From Streptomyces spinosisporus (GTDB lineage Bacteria > Actinomycetota > Actinomycetes > Streptomycetales > Streptomycetaceae), in NCBI RefSeq assembly GCF_022698145.1, contig NZ_JALDAX010000006.1:124001-188000 (forward strand): a stretch of 64,000 nucleotides of DNA, read 5' to 3'. Of the stretch, positions 24,377 to 32,953 are shown in pieces. Numbering within the stretch: the stretch's first letter is position 1; every line of letters starts with the position of its first letter. The position numbers were made by a program, and so were the translations under genes. The notes beneath the pieces are model-generated. The model saw only the letters and a program-made list of their open reading frames with translations, was not told the origin of the DNA and did not search any database.

Positions 24377-25972
24377 TCAGTAGCCACTGATGTCGGGCCA
24401 GCGCAGTTCGACGCCGTGGGCGCGGAGCAGATGCTGGAACGTCTCGAGCCGGTCAGGGGTGTTGCGTACGGCGCGGGGGGTGAGGTGGTGCTCGACGCAG
24501 TGGGCCGCGAGCAGTCCGGCGACCTCGCCGATGTTCCACTCGACGGGGTGCAGCCGGTAGCAGCCGTTGGTGATGTGGGTGGTGCCGAGGTTCTTGCCGG
24601 CGGGCAGCAGGTTCTCCATGCGGGTCGGTATCAGCGCGCCGAGCGGTATCTCGAACGGGCTGGAGGGGACGTCGATGTAGGTGTCGCCGCCGGTGGAGGG
24701 GTGCAGGTCGATGCGGTACATGCCGATGCCGACCGAGTCCGGGTAGTTCACGGCTCCCTTGCCGCCGCGCACATCGAGGGACAGGTCCTGCTCGACGACG
24801 GTGTACTCGGCGCGGATGCGGCGGGACTCGCGGATGTAGGGCGCCTGGGCGAGGCCGTCCGCTCCCCCGGTGATGTCACCGCGCAGCCGCAGCCCGGGGA
24901 AGCCGGTGCCGCCGTCGGCGCGCGGGGCCTCGGTCTGCATCCAGTACAGGAGGGAGTACGACAGCTCCTTCGCGGCGGCCAGATGTGCCCGGGCGTCGGG
25001 GACGTCGATGACCGGACCCTCCCAGTAGTCGATCATCGGCCAGTTGACGAGGGTGATGTCGCTCGCGTACGCGCCGGGGACGAAGTTGTCGCGGGCGGCG
25101 ATGCGCCGGAAGGTCCACAGGTTCATGTCGCCGCCGCTGACCCGCTGGTCGGCGACGACCTCGGCGGGGTCGTCGCCGGGGTTCGGGGTGAAGCCGCGTT
25201 CGACGACTTCCAGGGTGCGCGGGTGCGGGGCGGACCAGGACAGCAGCGGGGCGCCCCAGAAGGAGGGCCGGTAGGAGCGCCAGAAGTCGTAGGAGGCGGG
25301 GCGGTCGATGGTGTGGTCGCCGTCGACGTGGTCGAGGGCGAAGCAGTAGGAGACGGCCTGCATGTTCAGCGGCTGGGCGGTCTCCGGGGCGGAGGGCTCG
25401 CCGGTGTCGCTCTGCGCCTCGAAGCCGGTGACGTACTCGGTCCCGGTCAGCGGCAGCAGCTCGCCGGTCTCGGTGGCGTCGAGCACATAGGCGGCGGTCG
25501 CGGTGATCCGCTCGCCGCTGTCACGGTGGGCGAGGGTCACGGCGGTCACCCGGTCGCCGTCCGTGTCCGCGGTCACGGGGCGGTAGGGCTGCAGGACGGT
25601 GAGCCGGCCGCTGCCGCGGTGGGGGGCGAGCATCGCGTCGATGACGGCGACGCCCACGCGCGGTTCGTGGCAGAGCCGGCTCACCCAGCCCGCACCGGGG
25701 TTGAGCTCACGGCGGGCGCGGGCCTGTGCGGTCAGCGGGTAGTGGCGCCGGTAGTAGTCGCGGATGCCGTCGCGCAGCGCCCGATAGGAGGCGGTGGCGC
25801 CGAACTGCTCGATCCAGGTGTGCTCGTCCGGCGGCACGGCCTGGCTGGTGAGCTGACCGCCCAGCCAGTCGTACTCCTCCGTGAGGATCACACTCCGGCC
25901 GGCGCGCAGCGCACCGAGCGCTGCCGCGACACCACCGGTGCCGCCACCGACGACGAGGACGTCCGCGTGCAT
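24377..25972 (-). CDS. FAD-dependent oxidoreductase in a sugar-transport operon
   Basis: The 531-residue protein opens with a classic FAD/NAD motif (ADVLVVGGGTGGVAAALGAL), next LTEEYDWLGGQLTSQAVPPD. It carries a later FAD contact (YVLDATETGELLPLTG) and a C-terminal motif (LLPAGKNLGTTHITNGCYRL). This is the FAD_oxidored (PF12831-type) family, often found with polysaccharide-utilisation genes, but without a firmly assigned substrate. No export signal is seen, so it should act in the cytoplasm, possibly oxidising an imported sugar. A run of 15-bp repeats separates it from lacI upstream; AAGGAGA precedes its ATG. Confidence 0.82.
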   Translation of the reverse strand: MHADVLVVGGGTGGVAAALGALRAGRSVILTEEYDWLGGQLTSQAVPPDEHTWIEQFGATASYRALRDGIRDYYRRHYPLTAQARARRELNPGAGWVSRLCHEPRVGVAVIDAMLAPHRGSGRLTVLQPYRPVTADTDGDRVTAVTLAHRDSGERITATAAYVLDATETGELLPLTGTEYVTGFEAQSDTGEPSAPETAQPLNMQAVSYCFALDHVDGDHTIDRPASYDFWRSYRPSFWGAPLLSWSAPHPRTLEVVERGFTPNPGDDPAEVVADQRVSGGDMNLWTFRRIAARDNFVPGAYASDITLVNWPMIDYWEGPVIDVPDARAHLAAAKELSYSLLYWMQTEAPRADGGTGFPGLRLRGDITGGADGLAQAPYIRESRRIRAEYTVVEQDLSLDVRGGKGAVNYPDSVGIGMYRIDLHPSTGGDTYIDVPSSPFEIPLGALIPTRMENLLPAGKNLGTTHITNGCYRLHPVEWNIGEVAGLLAAHCVEHHLTPRAVRNTPDRLETFQHLLRAHGVELRWPDISGY

Positions 25973-25980
25973 GGGTCTCC

Positions 25981-26085
25981 TTGCTGAAAGGGGTGTCGCT
26001 GAAAGGGGTGTCGCTGAAAGGGGCGTTGCTCGAAGGGCCGTTGTTGAAAGGGGTGTTGCTGGAGAAGGCGTTGTGGTGACAGGCG
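25981..26085. repeat. Tandem 15-bp repeats between lacI and the oxidoreductase gene
   Basis: Six units can be aligned without gaps from 25981 to 26070 (consensus TTGCTGAAAGGGGTG on the plus strand), and a seventh, degenerate unit runs to 26085. Units 1-3 and 5 are nearly identical. The array fills almost the whole 115-bp gap between the lacI stop (26088) and the oxidoreductase start (25972), ending next to the ribosome site. Confidence 0.85.
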
Positions 26086-26087
26086 CG

Positions 26088-27113
26088 TCAGTGGGCCGGC
26101 GGGCCGAGGGTCTCCCCCTGGGTGAGCTCGCAGTCGAGCAGCCGCTGGGTGACGGACGTCTGTCCGTGCAGGACGTCGACCAGCAGCTCCACCGCCTGCT
26201 GCCCCATCTGCGGCCGGGGGATGTGGAATCCGGTGAAGTCCAGGGAGGAATGGACCGGGATGGTCGGATCGCCCAGGGTGACCATCGACAGGTCGCCCGG
26301 GATGGACAGGCCGTGGGCCGCCGCGGCCTGCGCGAGGGCCACCGCTTCGGCCTCCACCTCCGCGAACACCGCGGTGACGCCCGCCTCCAGGACCCGGGCC
26401 AGCCGCTCGGCCGCGTCCGGTGTGTCGCCGGAGAGGAACGGCGCCCTGGCCCCGGCCGCCCGGCGGAAGCCCGTCAGTCGGTCCGCGGAGGACTCCGCCC
26501 CCGTGCCCGGTCCCACGAAGGCGAAGCGCCGATGGCCCAACGCGCGGGCGCGATCGACGAGTTGGGCCGTGGCGTTCACATAGTCGGCGCCCACGTACGG
26601 CACCGGCCGGCCGTCGGCGTCGTCGCGGCGGCCCACGCAGACGAACGGGTAGTCCTCCGCGACCAGCCTGCTGAGTTCCGTCGACGGGATCTCGCGTCCC
26701 AGCAGGACACAGCCGTCCGCGACCCGCAGCCGGTTGTTCTCGTGGAAGATCCGCCGCTGCCCGTCGCGCACGGGCGCCGAGGTGAACAGCAGCAGATCGC
26801 AGCCGCTGCGCTCCGCACTCTCCTCGATGCCGCGCAGGAAGGGGTGGTAGAAGTCGGCGCTGGTGCTGGGGAAGACCGGTTCGTAGGTGAACACGCCGAG
26901 GATCTGGTTGAGCTGCTTGAGCATCCGGCGGGCCAGCGGATCCGCCGCGTACCCGGTCTCCCGGATCACCTGCAGGACCCGGTCCCGGGTCTCGGGGGCG
27001 ATCCGCGCACCGGCGTCCCCCCGGTTGTTGAGCACCAGCGAGACCGTTGTCTGGCTGACGCCCGCAAGCCGGGCGATGTCACGCTGTGTGAGCCTTCCGG
27101 GAGCCTGGCTCAT
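26088..27113 (-). CDS. LacI-family repressor of the sugar-import operon
   Basis: The 341-residue protein has the LacI helix-turn-helix (LTQRDIARLAGVSQTTVSLV followed by LNNRG) and hinge region, then a periplasmic-binding-like effector domain (LGVFTYEPVF, DGCVLLGREIPSTE, RRFAFVGPGT, AVFAEVEAEAVALAQ). It heads the operon with the FAD oxidoreductase and transporter genes and is divergent from a Tat-exported protein. Two sites of the form AATnCGCATT in the divergent region are its likely operators, which would give autoregulation and control of both directions. The ATG at 27113 is favoured by AAGGG; one at 27149 is possible but would overlap an operator. Confidence 0.9.
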   Translation of the reverse strand: MSQAPGRLTQRDIARLAGVSQTTVSLVLNNRGDAGARIAPETRDRVLQVIRETGYAADPLARRMLKQLNQILGVFTYEPVFPSTSADFYHPFLRGIEESAERSGCDLLLFTSAPVRDGQRRIFHENNRLRVADGCVLLGREIPSTELSRLVAEDYPFVCVGRRDDADGRPVPYVGADYVNATAQLVDRARALGHRRFAFVGPGTGAESSADRLTGFRRAAGARAPFLSGDTPDAAERLARVLEAGVTAVFAEVEAEAVALAQAAAAHGLSIPGDLSMVTLGDPTIPVHSSLDFTGFHIPRPQMGQQAVELLVDVLHGQTSVTQRLLDCELTQGETLGPPAH

Positions 27114-27140
27114 GAGTGATCGCCCTTCATCGACGGTGCT

Positions 27141-27150
27141 AATACGCATT
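27141..27150. promoter_or_regulatory. LacI-type operator, copy 1
   Basis: AATACGCATT is symmetric about a central CG except for one pair, and matches copy 2 at 27229-27240. It lies 27 bp before the lacI start. Confidence 0.55.
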
Positions 27151-27228
27151 GCTCATCAGGTGAACGGACCGTAGAGCGCGCGGCGCGGGCCCGTCAAGAG
27201 GTTCGACCGGCGCAACAAATCCCTGTAG

Positions 27229-27240
27229 TAATTCGCATTA
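27229..27240. promoter_or_regulatory. LacI-type operator, copy 2
   Basis: TAATTCGCATTA is symmetric at 10 of 12 positions with a central CG. Together with copy 1 (centres about 89 bp apart) it could support repression of both divergent transcripts, possibly by looping. Confidence 0.6.
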
Positions 27241-27377
27241 GCAGCTTGACGACGGCTCCGGATGAGGCGAATGTGGCCGATCAGTCGACGACATGCTCCG
27301 TCCGGTCACGCACCGTCGACGGTCATCTCCGTTGCCTCGACTCACCGTTGACGCACACATCGCCCAGGAGCCGCCTC

Positions 27378-29252
27378 GTGAAGTACGGAACCTCCCTGTC
27401 GCGCCGCGCCCTGCTCACCGCCGCCGGAGCCACGGGCCTCGCCATGGCGCTGCCCGCACCCCGCGCCCTGGCCACCGGCAGCCTCCCGAACCTGACGCCC
27501 CTGCCCGCGGGCGCACCCCACCGGGGTGACTTCGTCCCCGAGGAACAGCGCTTCGCCTCCTACCTCGTGAGCCTCGCCCCGATGGTCAACGACATCGAGG
27601 GCAGCGACTCCTCGACCTTCGGCTTCATGGGCGGCGGATGGTGGCGTACGCCGTCGGCGCCGTACAACGCCCGGGTGCAGGAGCACGTCTACACGCTGGC
27701 CTGGTTCCTCACCAACGCCCGCTCCTGGAACCCGTATGCGGGAGACCCCGCCCTGCTGGCGGGCCTGGACGCGGCGCTCGGCCACTATCTGGGCCTCCAG
27801 CACTCCGACGGCTCGTGGTCGGAGTACAGCGCCGGCGAACACTCCCTGCCCGCCACCGGCTTCGCACTCGGCTACCTCAGCAAGACCCATGTCCTGCTCA
27901 AGCGGGCGAACCTGCTGCCGACCCGGCGCACCCAGATCGCCCAGGCCCTGCACGCCGCGATGACCTGGCTTCTCGACCCGTCCAACGACGGTGTGTGGCA
28001 GACCCCGATCCACTTCGCGAACCAGGTCACCGCGGGACTCGCCGGATCGGCGCTGGCGCTGCGGACCAACCCCGACGCGCACCTGAGCGCCCAACTGACC
28101 AGCGCCTTCGCGCGTCTTGCGGACACCGGGCAGAGTCCGGCCGGCTTCTTCTACGAGAAGGGCGGCATGGACATGAACTACAACTTCGAGGTGATGCTGC
28201 CCGAACTGGCCGACGCCTGGCGCCAGTCGGGCAACGACGGCCTGGTGACGATGGCGGAGAAGTACACGGACTGGCTCGGCTACAACCTGCTCCGCGAGCC
28301 CGACGGCTCCGGCTGGTTCAGCAACATCGCACCGTCCACCCGGACCAGCACCCTCGCCTACGCCGACACCCGCCCCGACCCGGAACGCACAGCGCTCGAC
28401 GCCCAGTTCGTCCCCGCGGTACCGGCCCTGGGAGCGTTCCTGTCCGCACGCGAGGACATGGCCGCCGCCCGCGCCGCCTGGGCCGCGGACACCTCGCCCG
28501 TGCCGGGCCTGGTCAAGCAGGACACCTCCCCGCGCATCCTCAGCCACGCGATCTACGGCGAGCGCTACCCGACCAGGCGGGCGAAGAGCGCGGCCGTCGC
28601 CGCCGTGCCGTACATCGCCTCGAAGAACTTCACCGAGCACCGCACCGACCACGGCCAGGACTTCCTCTACGTCCGCCGCCCCAACGTCTATCTCGGCGCC
28701 TACCTCGGCGCCAGGCCGACCACCCTCGCCCGCACGGGACTTGCCTTCCTCTGGCACCCGGTAGCGGGCACGATCGTCCAGTCCCTGAACAACAACGACT
28801 ACGGCGTGTGGTCCACCGTGCTGCCCGGTCAGCAGCCGGACTCCGACGGCCCGCAGACCGGCGAGTTCTTCGGCGGCAAGCCCTACGCCTTCCGCTTCTC
28901 CACCCCGACCGGGTCGGTCGTCACCGATGTGAGAGTCGGCAACGGCCTGGTGGAGCGGTCGGTGCGGGCCGGCTCGTCCGCGACGGAGACCATGCCGCTG
29001 ATCCTCAAGGAGTCCGACCGGGTCGTCTTCTCCGACGGCACCACCGTGCCCTGGGGCGGCTCGGCCTCCGCCACCGCGACCGGCGTCGACCTGCACCGCG
29101 GCCCGGGCGTCGTACACATCCGCTGGGGCACACCCCACCCGGCCACCCTCGCGGCCGCCTCGGTCACCTATCTGGGCGGGACCCGACGCATGCACATTCT
29201 GAAGGTCCCGCACTCCGGCTCGATCGACGTGTCCATCAGGCTGGCCTACTGA
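27378..29252 (+). CDS. Tat-exported protein of unknown function, helical-toroid type
   Basis: The 624-residue protein starts at a GTG behind AGGAG and has a twin-arginine signal (SRRALLTAAGATGLAMALPA). Residues about 50-400 are rich in paired helices with motifs such as HVYTLAWFLTNARSWNPYAG and HSDGSWSEYSAGEHSLPATG, as seen in (alpha/alpha) toroids of polysaccharide lyases and related hydrolases. A beta-rich end follows (GVVHIRWGTPHPATLAAASV). I do not recognise the family and give no reaction. Its divergence from LacI and the importer operon, with shared operators, suggests that it releases or modifies the oligosaccharide which that importer takes up. Confidence 0.75.
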   Translation: MKYGTSLSRRALLTAAGATGLAMALPAPRALATGSLPNLTPLPAGAPHRGDFVPEEQRFASYLVSLAPMVNDIEGSDSSTFGFMGGGWWRTPSAPYNARVQEHVYTLAWFLTNARSWNPYAGDPALLAGLDAALGHYLGLQHSDGSWSEYSAGEHSLPATGFALGYLSKTHVLLKRANLLPTRRTQIAQALHAAMTWLLDPSNDGVWQTPIHFANQVTAGLAGSALALRTNPDAHLSAQLTSAFARLADTGQSPAGFFYEKGGMDMNYNFEVMLPELADAWRQSGNDGLVTMAEKYTDWLGYNLLREPDGSGWFSNIAPSTRTSTLAYADTRPDPERTALDAQFVPAVPALGAFLSAREDMAAARAAWAADTSPVPGLVKQDTSPRILSHAIYGERYPTRRAKSAAVAAVPYIASKNFTEHRTDHGQDFLYVRRPNVYLGAYLGARPTTLARTGLAFLWHPVAGTIVQSLNNNDYGVWSTVLPGQQPDSDGPQTGEFFGGKPYAFRFSTPTGSVVTDVRVGNGLVERSVRAGSSATETMPLILKESDRVVFSDGTTVPWGGSASATATGVDLHRGPGVVHIRWGTPHPATLAAASVTYLGGTRRMHILKVPHSGSIDVSIRLAY

Positions 29253-29302
29253 CGACCGCCCCGCTGCGGCACACCCACCGGATCACCGTCTACGGTGGGG
29301 CG

Positions 29303-29803
29303 ATGCCTGAGCTGACGCAGCTGAATGCGGGCCACGCGCCTGCGGTCCTCGCCTTCGAGCTGGCCAATCGCGCCTACTTCGCCGCTTCGGTCACCGACCG
29401 CGGCGACGCGTACTTCGACCGGTTCGCCGACGGGTTCAGCGCTCTGCTGGCCGAGCAGGAGTCCGGCGCGTGCGTCTTCTACGTACTCGTCGACGAGGAC
29501 GGCTCGATTCTGGGCCGCTTCAACCTGTACGACCTGAAAGACGGATCCGCCGATCTCGGCTACCGGGTCGCGCAGCACGTCGCCGGTCGCGGATTGGCGA
29601 CCGAAACCGTCCGCGAGGTGTGCCGGCTGGCGGCCGAACGCCACGGCCTGCACACCCTCAGGGCGGGGAGCGCCCTCACCAACACCGCGTCCCGAAGGGT
29701 GCTCGTCAAGGCCGGATTCGTGCCGGTCGGCCCGGCCGAGCCGTCCGACCTGGGCGGCAAGCCGGGCACGTGGTATCAGCGCGACCTGGCGTCCCTGCGG
29801 TAG
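29303..29803 (+). CDS. GNAT acetyltransferase
   Basis: The 166-residue protein shows the RimJ-like GNAT layout: VLAFELANRAYFAASVTDRG, the strand ILGRFNLYDLKDGSADLGYR, the acetyl-CoA loop VAQHVAGRGLATETVREVC, and the closing TNTASRRVLVKAGFVPVGPA. It probably acetylates an amine of a small molecule or protein. Its 3' end overlaps the convergent small gene at 29776-30021 by 28 bp. The substrate is unknown. Confidence 0.87.
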   Translation: MPELTQLNAGHAPAVLAFELANRAYFAASVTDRGDAYFDRFADGFSALLAEQESGACVFYVLVDEDGSILGRFNLYDLKDGSADLGYRVAQHVAGRGLATETVREVCRLAAERHGLHTLRAGSALTNTASRRVLVKAGFVPVGPAEPSDLGGKPGTWYQRDLASLR

Positions 29804-30021
29804 ATCCGTCGCGAACCGCCGCCCGTACGGGGCCTGTTGTCGCGGTCGTAGCGGACGACCCGGAACGAGGCGAGCAGTGCCTCCACGCTCGTCGGCCCGG
29901 CGTCCTCGGTGCGCAGCGGCAGGTGCTCCGCGACGAGGACGTACGGGCAGGGTGCGGCCGGGTCGCCGCCGACGGTCGTGCGGACACCGTCGGCGGCACC
30001 GCCCACGAGCTCGATCTCCAT
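29776..30021 (-). CDS. Small conserved-type protein of unknown function
   Basis: The 81-residue protein begins MEIELVGGAADGVRTTVGGD, the opening shared by small Streptomyces proteins of unknown role, and ends in a basic tail. It has no signal peptide or membrane segment. The ATG at 30021 has only a weak ribosome site. It overlaps the end of the convergent GNAT gene. The pattern of the start supports a real gene; the function is open. Confidence 0.55.
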   Translation of the reverse strand: MEIELVGGAADGVRTTVGGDPAAPCPYVLVAEHLPLRTEDAGPTSVEALLASFRVVRYDRDNRPRTGGGSRRIYRRDARSR

Positions 30022-30110
30022 GCGGATCGTCTGCCCCGTCGTGCGCCCTTCACGTCCACGGCACACCGTCGTTCCTCGACTCGCGCCGACAGGGGCCCAG
30101 GTGAGGAGGG

Positions 30111-32708
30111 TCAGGACAGGATCTCGACGTACCCGTCCGTTCCGTGGACGCGGATGCGTTGTCCGTCCCGGATGAGCCGGGTGGCCTGCTCCACGCCCAC
30201 GACGGCCGGCAGGCCGTACTCGCGGGCGATCACCGCGCCGTGGGTCATCTGGCCGCCGACTTCGGTCACCAGACCGGCGATGCCGACGAACAACGGCGAC
30301 CAGCTGGGGTCGGTGAACGGCGTGACCAGGATGTCGCCCGCTTCGAGATCGGCCTGTGCCATCTCCAGGATGACGCGGGCCCTTCCCTCGACGGTCCCGG
30401 CGGAGACGGGCAGGCCGACCAGGGCGCCTTCCGGCACGTCGTCGCGTCGGTACGAGCCGGTGACGGACTCGCCCTCCGAGGTGAGCACGCGGGGCGGTGT
30501 GAGCGCCTCATAGGACCGGAAGGCCTCTTTGCGCTGCTGGATGAGCCGGTCGTCCACCCGCTGCGCGCGCACGGCGTCGCCGAACTCCTGGAAGGTGAGG
30601 TAGAAGACGTCCTCCTTCACCGCGAGCAGCCCGGCCTCGACCAGGCGCTCGGCCTCCGCCAGCAGTGCCTGCTTGTAGAGGAAGTAGCGGCTGACGATGC
30701 CGTACTTCGGGTACTCACGGTAGCCGATGAAGGTGCGGACCCGGTCGATCATCCGCTTGGTCTCGTCGGCCTTCCGCTCGCCGTCCGGCAGGGCCCGCAG
30801 CCGTGTCAGCACGTCCTGTTCCTTCGCGAGCGCCGCCTGGCGCCCCTGCTCGAAGCGCCGCTCGGCCGCGCCCGGTTCGAAGTTCCTGACGTTGTCGAGG
30901 ATCACGGGCACGAGCGAACTGGGACGCTCGCGCCAGCGTGGCCTGGTGATGTCGATCTCGCCGACGCAGCGCATGCCGTACCGGTCGAGGTAGGCCTCGA
31001 TGGCGTCGCGCGCCTCCGTGCCGCCCGCGAGCTTCGCCATCTCGCCCAGGAAGTCGTCGTCCTCGACGCCCTGAAGGAACTCGACCACCTCCGGATGGGG
31101 GCGGACCGCGTCGGCGACGTCGAGCAGTGCGAGTCCCATCTCCGAGGTGATGTTGCCGGGGGCGGACAGGGTGAGCGTGTCAGCCGCGTTCTTCTCGCCG
31201 AGCCATTCCTGCAGATGGTCGTTGAGCCACCACGTGGCCTCCATCCCCGCCATGATCGCCTGCATGTTCAGCGGGTCGCCGAGCACTCGCTTGTGCTCCA
31301 CGAAGGCTTCCAGCAGGAAGTCGAACAGCTCCGGTCCGCTCTTCGTGCGGATGTCGCGCTCCAGGGCGGCGATGGACGCCTGGCTCCGCTCGATCAGCTC
31401 GGTGACGACGGCCGGATCGGTCTCGACCGGCGCGAGCGCGCTTCGGGCCGGCGGCCCGACGGGCCCCGCGTCGGGAAGCGACGGGACGAAGTCGCCGCGG
31501 TCGAGGATGGTCTCCAGTGCGTCCCTGATCAGCGGATCGCCCCGGCCCATGACGTCCAGGAGGGCGGCACGGCTCGCGGGCGCCGCCAGGCGCGGGGTGA
31601 CCTCGACGAACAGCCTGCCGGCGGCCTCGTGCATCCGCGCCATCGCCGTCAGCTGCCACATGGAGTACCCGAGGGGCTTCATGGGGTCGGTCATCATCTG
31701 CTGGTGGCCGACGGAGACGTAGACGTGATTGTCCTGGTCATCGGCTACGGGGATGGGGAACAGCGTCGTGATCGGGCGGCTCTGCACGATGTGGAAGGCG
31801 CCGTCGGCCAGACACCATTCGATGTCCTGGGGACGGCCGAAGTGCGCTTCGATCCGCCGCCCGAGGCCTACGAGGTCCACGACCTGCGCGTCCGACAGAG
31901 CCGGCTGCTCCTGCTGCTGCGCGTCGACGGCCGTTTCCTGGGTGCCGCCGGACGGCAGTGCCCGCACGGCTCGCTGTTTGGCGGCGATCGTCCTGGCGAC
32001 GATTTCGCCGTGCCGCACCTTGAAGACGTCCGGGTTCACCAGGCCGGAGACCAGTGCCTCGCCCAGTCCGAAGCCGGCGTCCACGGTGGCGACCGTCCGG
32101 TTGCCGGTGACGGGGTCGGCCGTGAACAGGATGCCGGACGCCTGGGGGAAGACCATCCGCTGCACCACCACGGCCATGTGGACCGCACGGTGGTCGATGC
32201 CGTTGCGCCGCCGGTAGGTCACGGCCCGCTCGGTGAACAGCGAGGCCCAGCACCGGCTGACATGCTCCAGGACGGCAGCCGTCCCGATGACGTTCAGATA
32301 CGTGTCCTGCTGGCCGGCGAAGGACGCCGTCGGCAGGTCCTCGGCCGTCGCGCTGGACCGGACGGCGTACGCGGCCTGCTCGCCGTGGCGCGAGAGTGCG
32401 CCGGTGATCTCCGCCGCGAGGTCGTCCGGGATGGTGATGTCCTCGATGGCCGAGCGGATCCGCGCACTGAGCGTGCGGGTCGTCTCCGCGTCGTCCGGGT
32501 GCAGGCGCGAGAGCTCGTCGAGCAGGTCTCCGATCGAGGCCTCCTTTGCCACGATGCGCCGGAAGGCATCGGTCGTCACACAGAAGCCGTCGGGCACGCG
32601 GACACCGTCGATCCGCGACAGCGCGCCCAGGTGTGCGCCCTTTCCGCCGGCGACCGCGGTCCGCGTCTCGTCGACCTCGTGCAGATCCAGCACGTACTGC
32701 TCGCTCAT
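30111..32708 (-). CDS. rph: Rifampin phosphotransferase-like enzyme (PEP-synthase fold)
   Basis: The 865-residue protein has three parts: an N-terminal ATP-grasp domain (VAGGKGAHLGALSRIDGVRV, AVRSSATAEDLPTASFAGQQ), a helical middle domain of about 400 residues, and a C-terminal swivelling domain with GGQMTHGAVIAREYGLPAVV, whose His823 would carry the phosphate. Length and catalytic His position match rifampin phosphotransferases (about 867 residues, His825 in the Listeria enzyme, from memory). These transfer the ATP beta-phosphate to rifamycins and inactivate them. True PEP synthases share the end domains but have a different middle. The upstream site at 32761-32782 matches the rifamycin-associated element, which strengthens the call. 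Confidence 0.85.
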   Translation of the reverse strand: MSEQYVLDLHEVDETRTAVAGGKGAHLGALSRIDGVRVPDGFCVTTDAFRRIVAKEASIGDLLDELSRLHPDDAETTRTLSARIRSAIEDITIPDDLAAEITGALSRHGEQAAYAVRSSATAEDLPTASFAGQQDTYLNVIGTAAVLEHVSRCWASLFTERAVTYRRRNGIDHRAVHMAVVVQRMVFPQASGILFTADPVTGNRTVATVDAGFGLGEALVSGLVNPDVFKVRHGEIVARTIAAKQRAVRALPSGGTQETAVDAQQQEQPALSDAQVVDLVGLGRRIEAHFGRPQDIEWCLADGAFHIVQSRPITTLFPIPVADDQDNHVYVSVGHQQMMTDPMKPLGYSMWQLTAMARMHEAAGRLFVEVTPRLAAPASRAALLDVMGRGDPLIRDALETILDRGDFVPSLPDAGPVGPPARSALAPVETDPAVVTELIERSQASIAALERDIRTKSGPELFDFLLEAFVEHKRVLGDPLNMQAIMAGMEATWWLNDHLQEWLGEKNAADTLTLSAPGNITSEMGLALLDVADAVRPHPEVVEFLQGVEDDDFLGEMAKLAGGTEARDAIEAYLDRYGMRCVGEIDITRPRWRERPSSLVPVILDNVRNFEPGAAERRFEQGRQAALAKEQDVLTRLRALPDGERKADETKRMIDRVRTFIGYREYPKYGIVSRYFLYKQALLAEAERLVEAGLLAVKEDVFYLTFQEFGDAVRAQRVDDRLIQQRKEAFRSYEALTPPRVLTSEGESVTGSYRRDDVPEGALVGLPVSAGTVEGRARVILEMAQADLEAGDILVTPFTDPSWSPLFVGIAGLVTEVGGQMTHGAVIAREYGLPAVVGVEQATRLIRDGQRIRVHGTDGYVEILS

Positions 32709-32760
32709 GCGACCCCGTTTCCGCAGGTTGTGGGCTCGGCGGACGATTCTGCGCCCTGAC

Positions 32761-32782
32761 CCCGGCCTTGCCGCAAGCCCCC
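32761..32782 (-). promoter_or_regulatory. Rifamycin-associated element (RAE)-like inverted repeat
   Basis: On the minus strand the sequence reads GGGGCTTGCGGCAAGGCC, an inverted repeat (arms CTTGC / GCAAG and flanks), about 55-75 bp before the rph start. This is, as I recall it, the consensus of the element reported upstream of rifamycin-inactivating genes in actinomycetes. TTGCGG inside it and CAGAAT 19 bp further on could be a promoter pair. Confidence 0.75.
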
Positions 32783-32801
32783 CTGTGCGCTATACGTTGA
32801 G

Positions 32802-32835
32802 AAGGGCAAGGGGAGATCTCCTTGCCTTTGTTTTT
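32802..32835 (+). terminator. Intrinsic terminator-like hairpin with T tract in the rph/phosphatase gap
   Basis: AAGGGCAAGG pairs with CCTTGCCTTT (10 bp, one G-U) around an 8-nt loop, and TTTGTTTTT follows on the plus strand. No plus-strand gene precedes it, so it would stop transcripts that start in the RAE region before they reach the phosphatase gene. Confidence 0.55.
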
Positions 32836-32953
32836 GCCGTCCGCCGGAACGTGTTATGCAGGAGGTGTGCGGTAAGGGATCTCGGGGCTCCATCGCACGG
32901 ACTCGGGAATGGCTCTCCGGCGCGCGCCGGAGTCAGCGAGCTGGGTGAGCTGC

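Noticed and set aside
30144..32759. A plus-strand open frame of about 870 codons opposite rph
   Set aside because: The same GC-bias artefact; the rph frame has ATP-grasp and His-domain motifs throughout.
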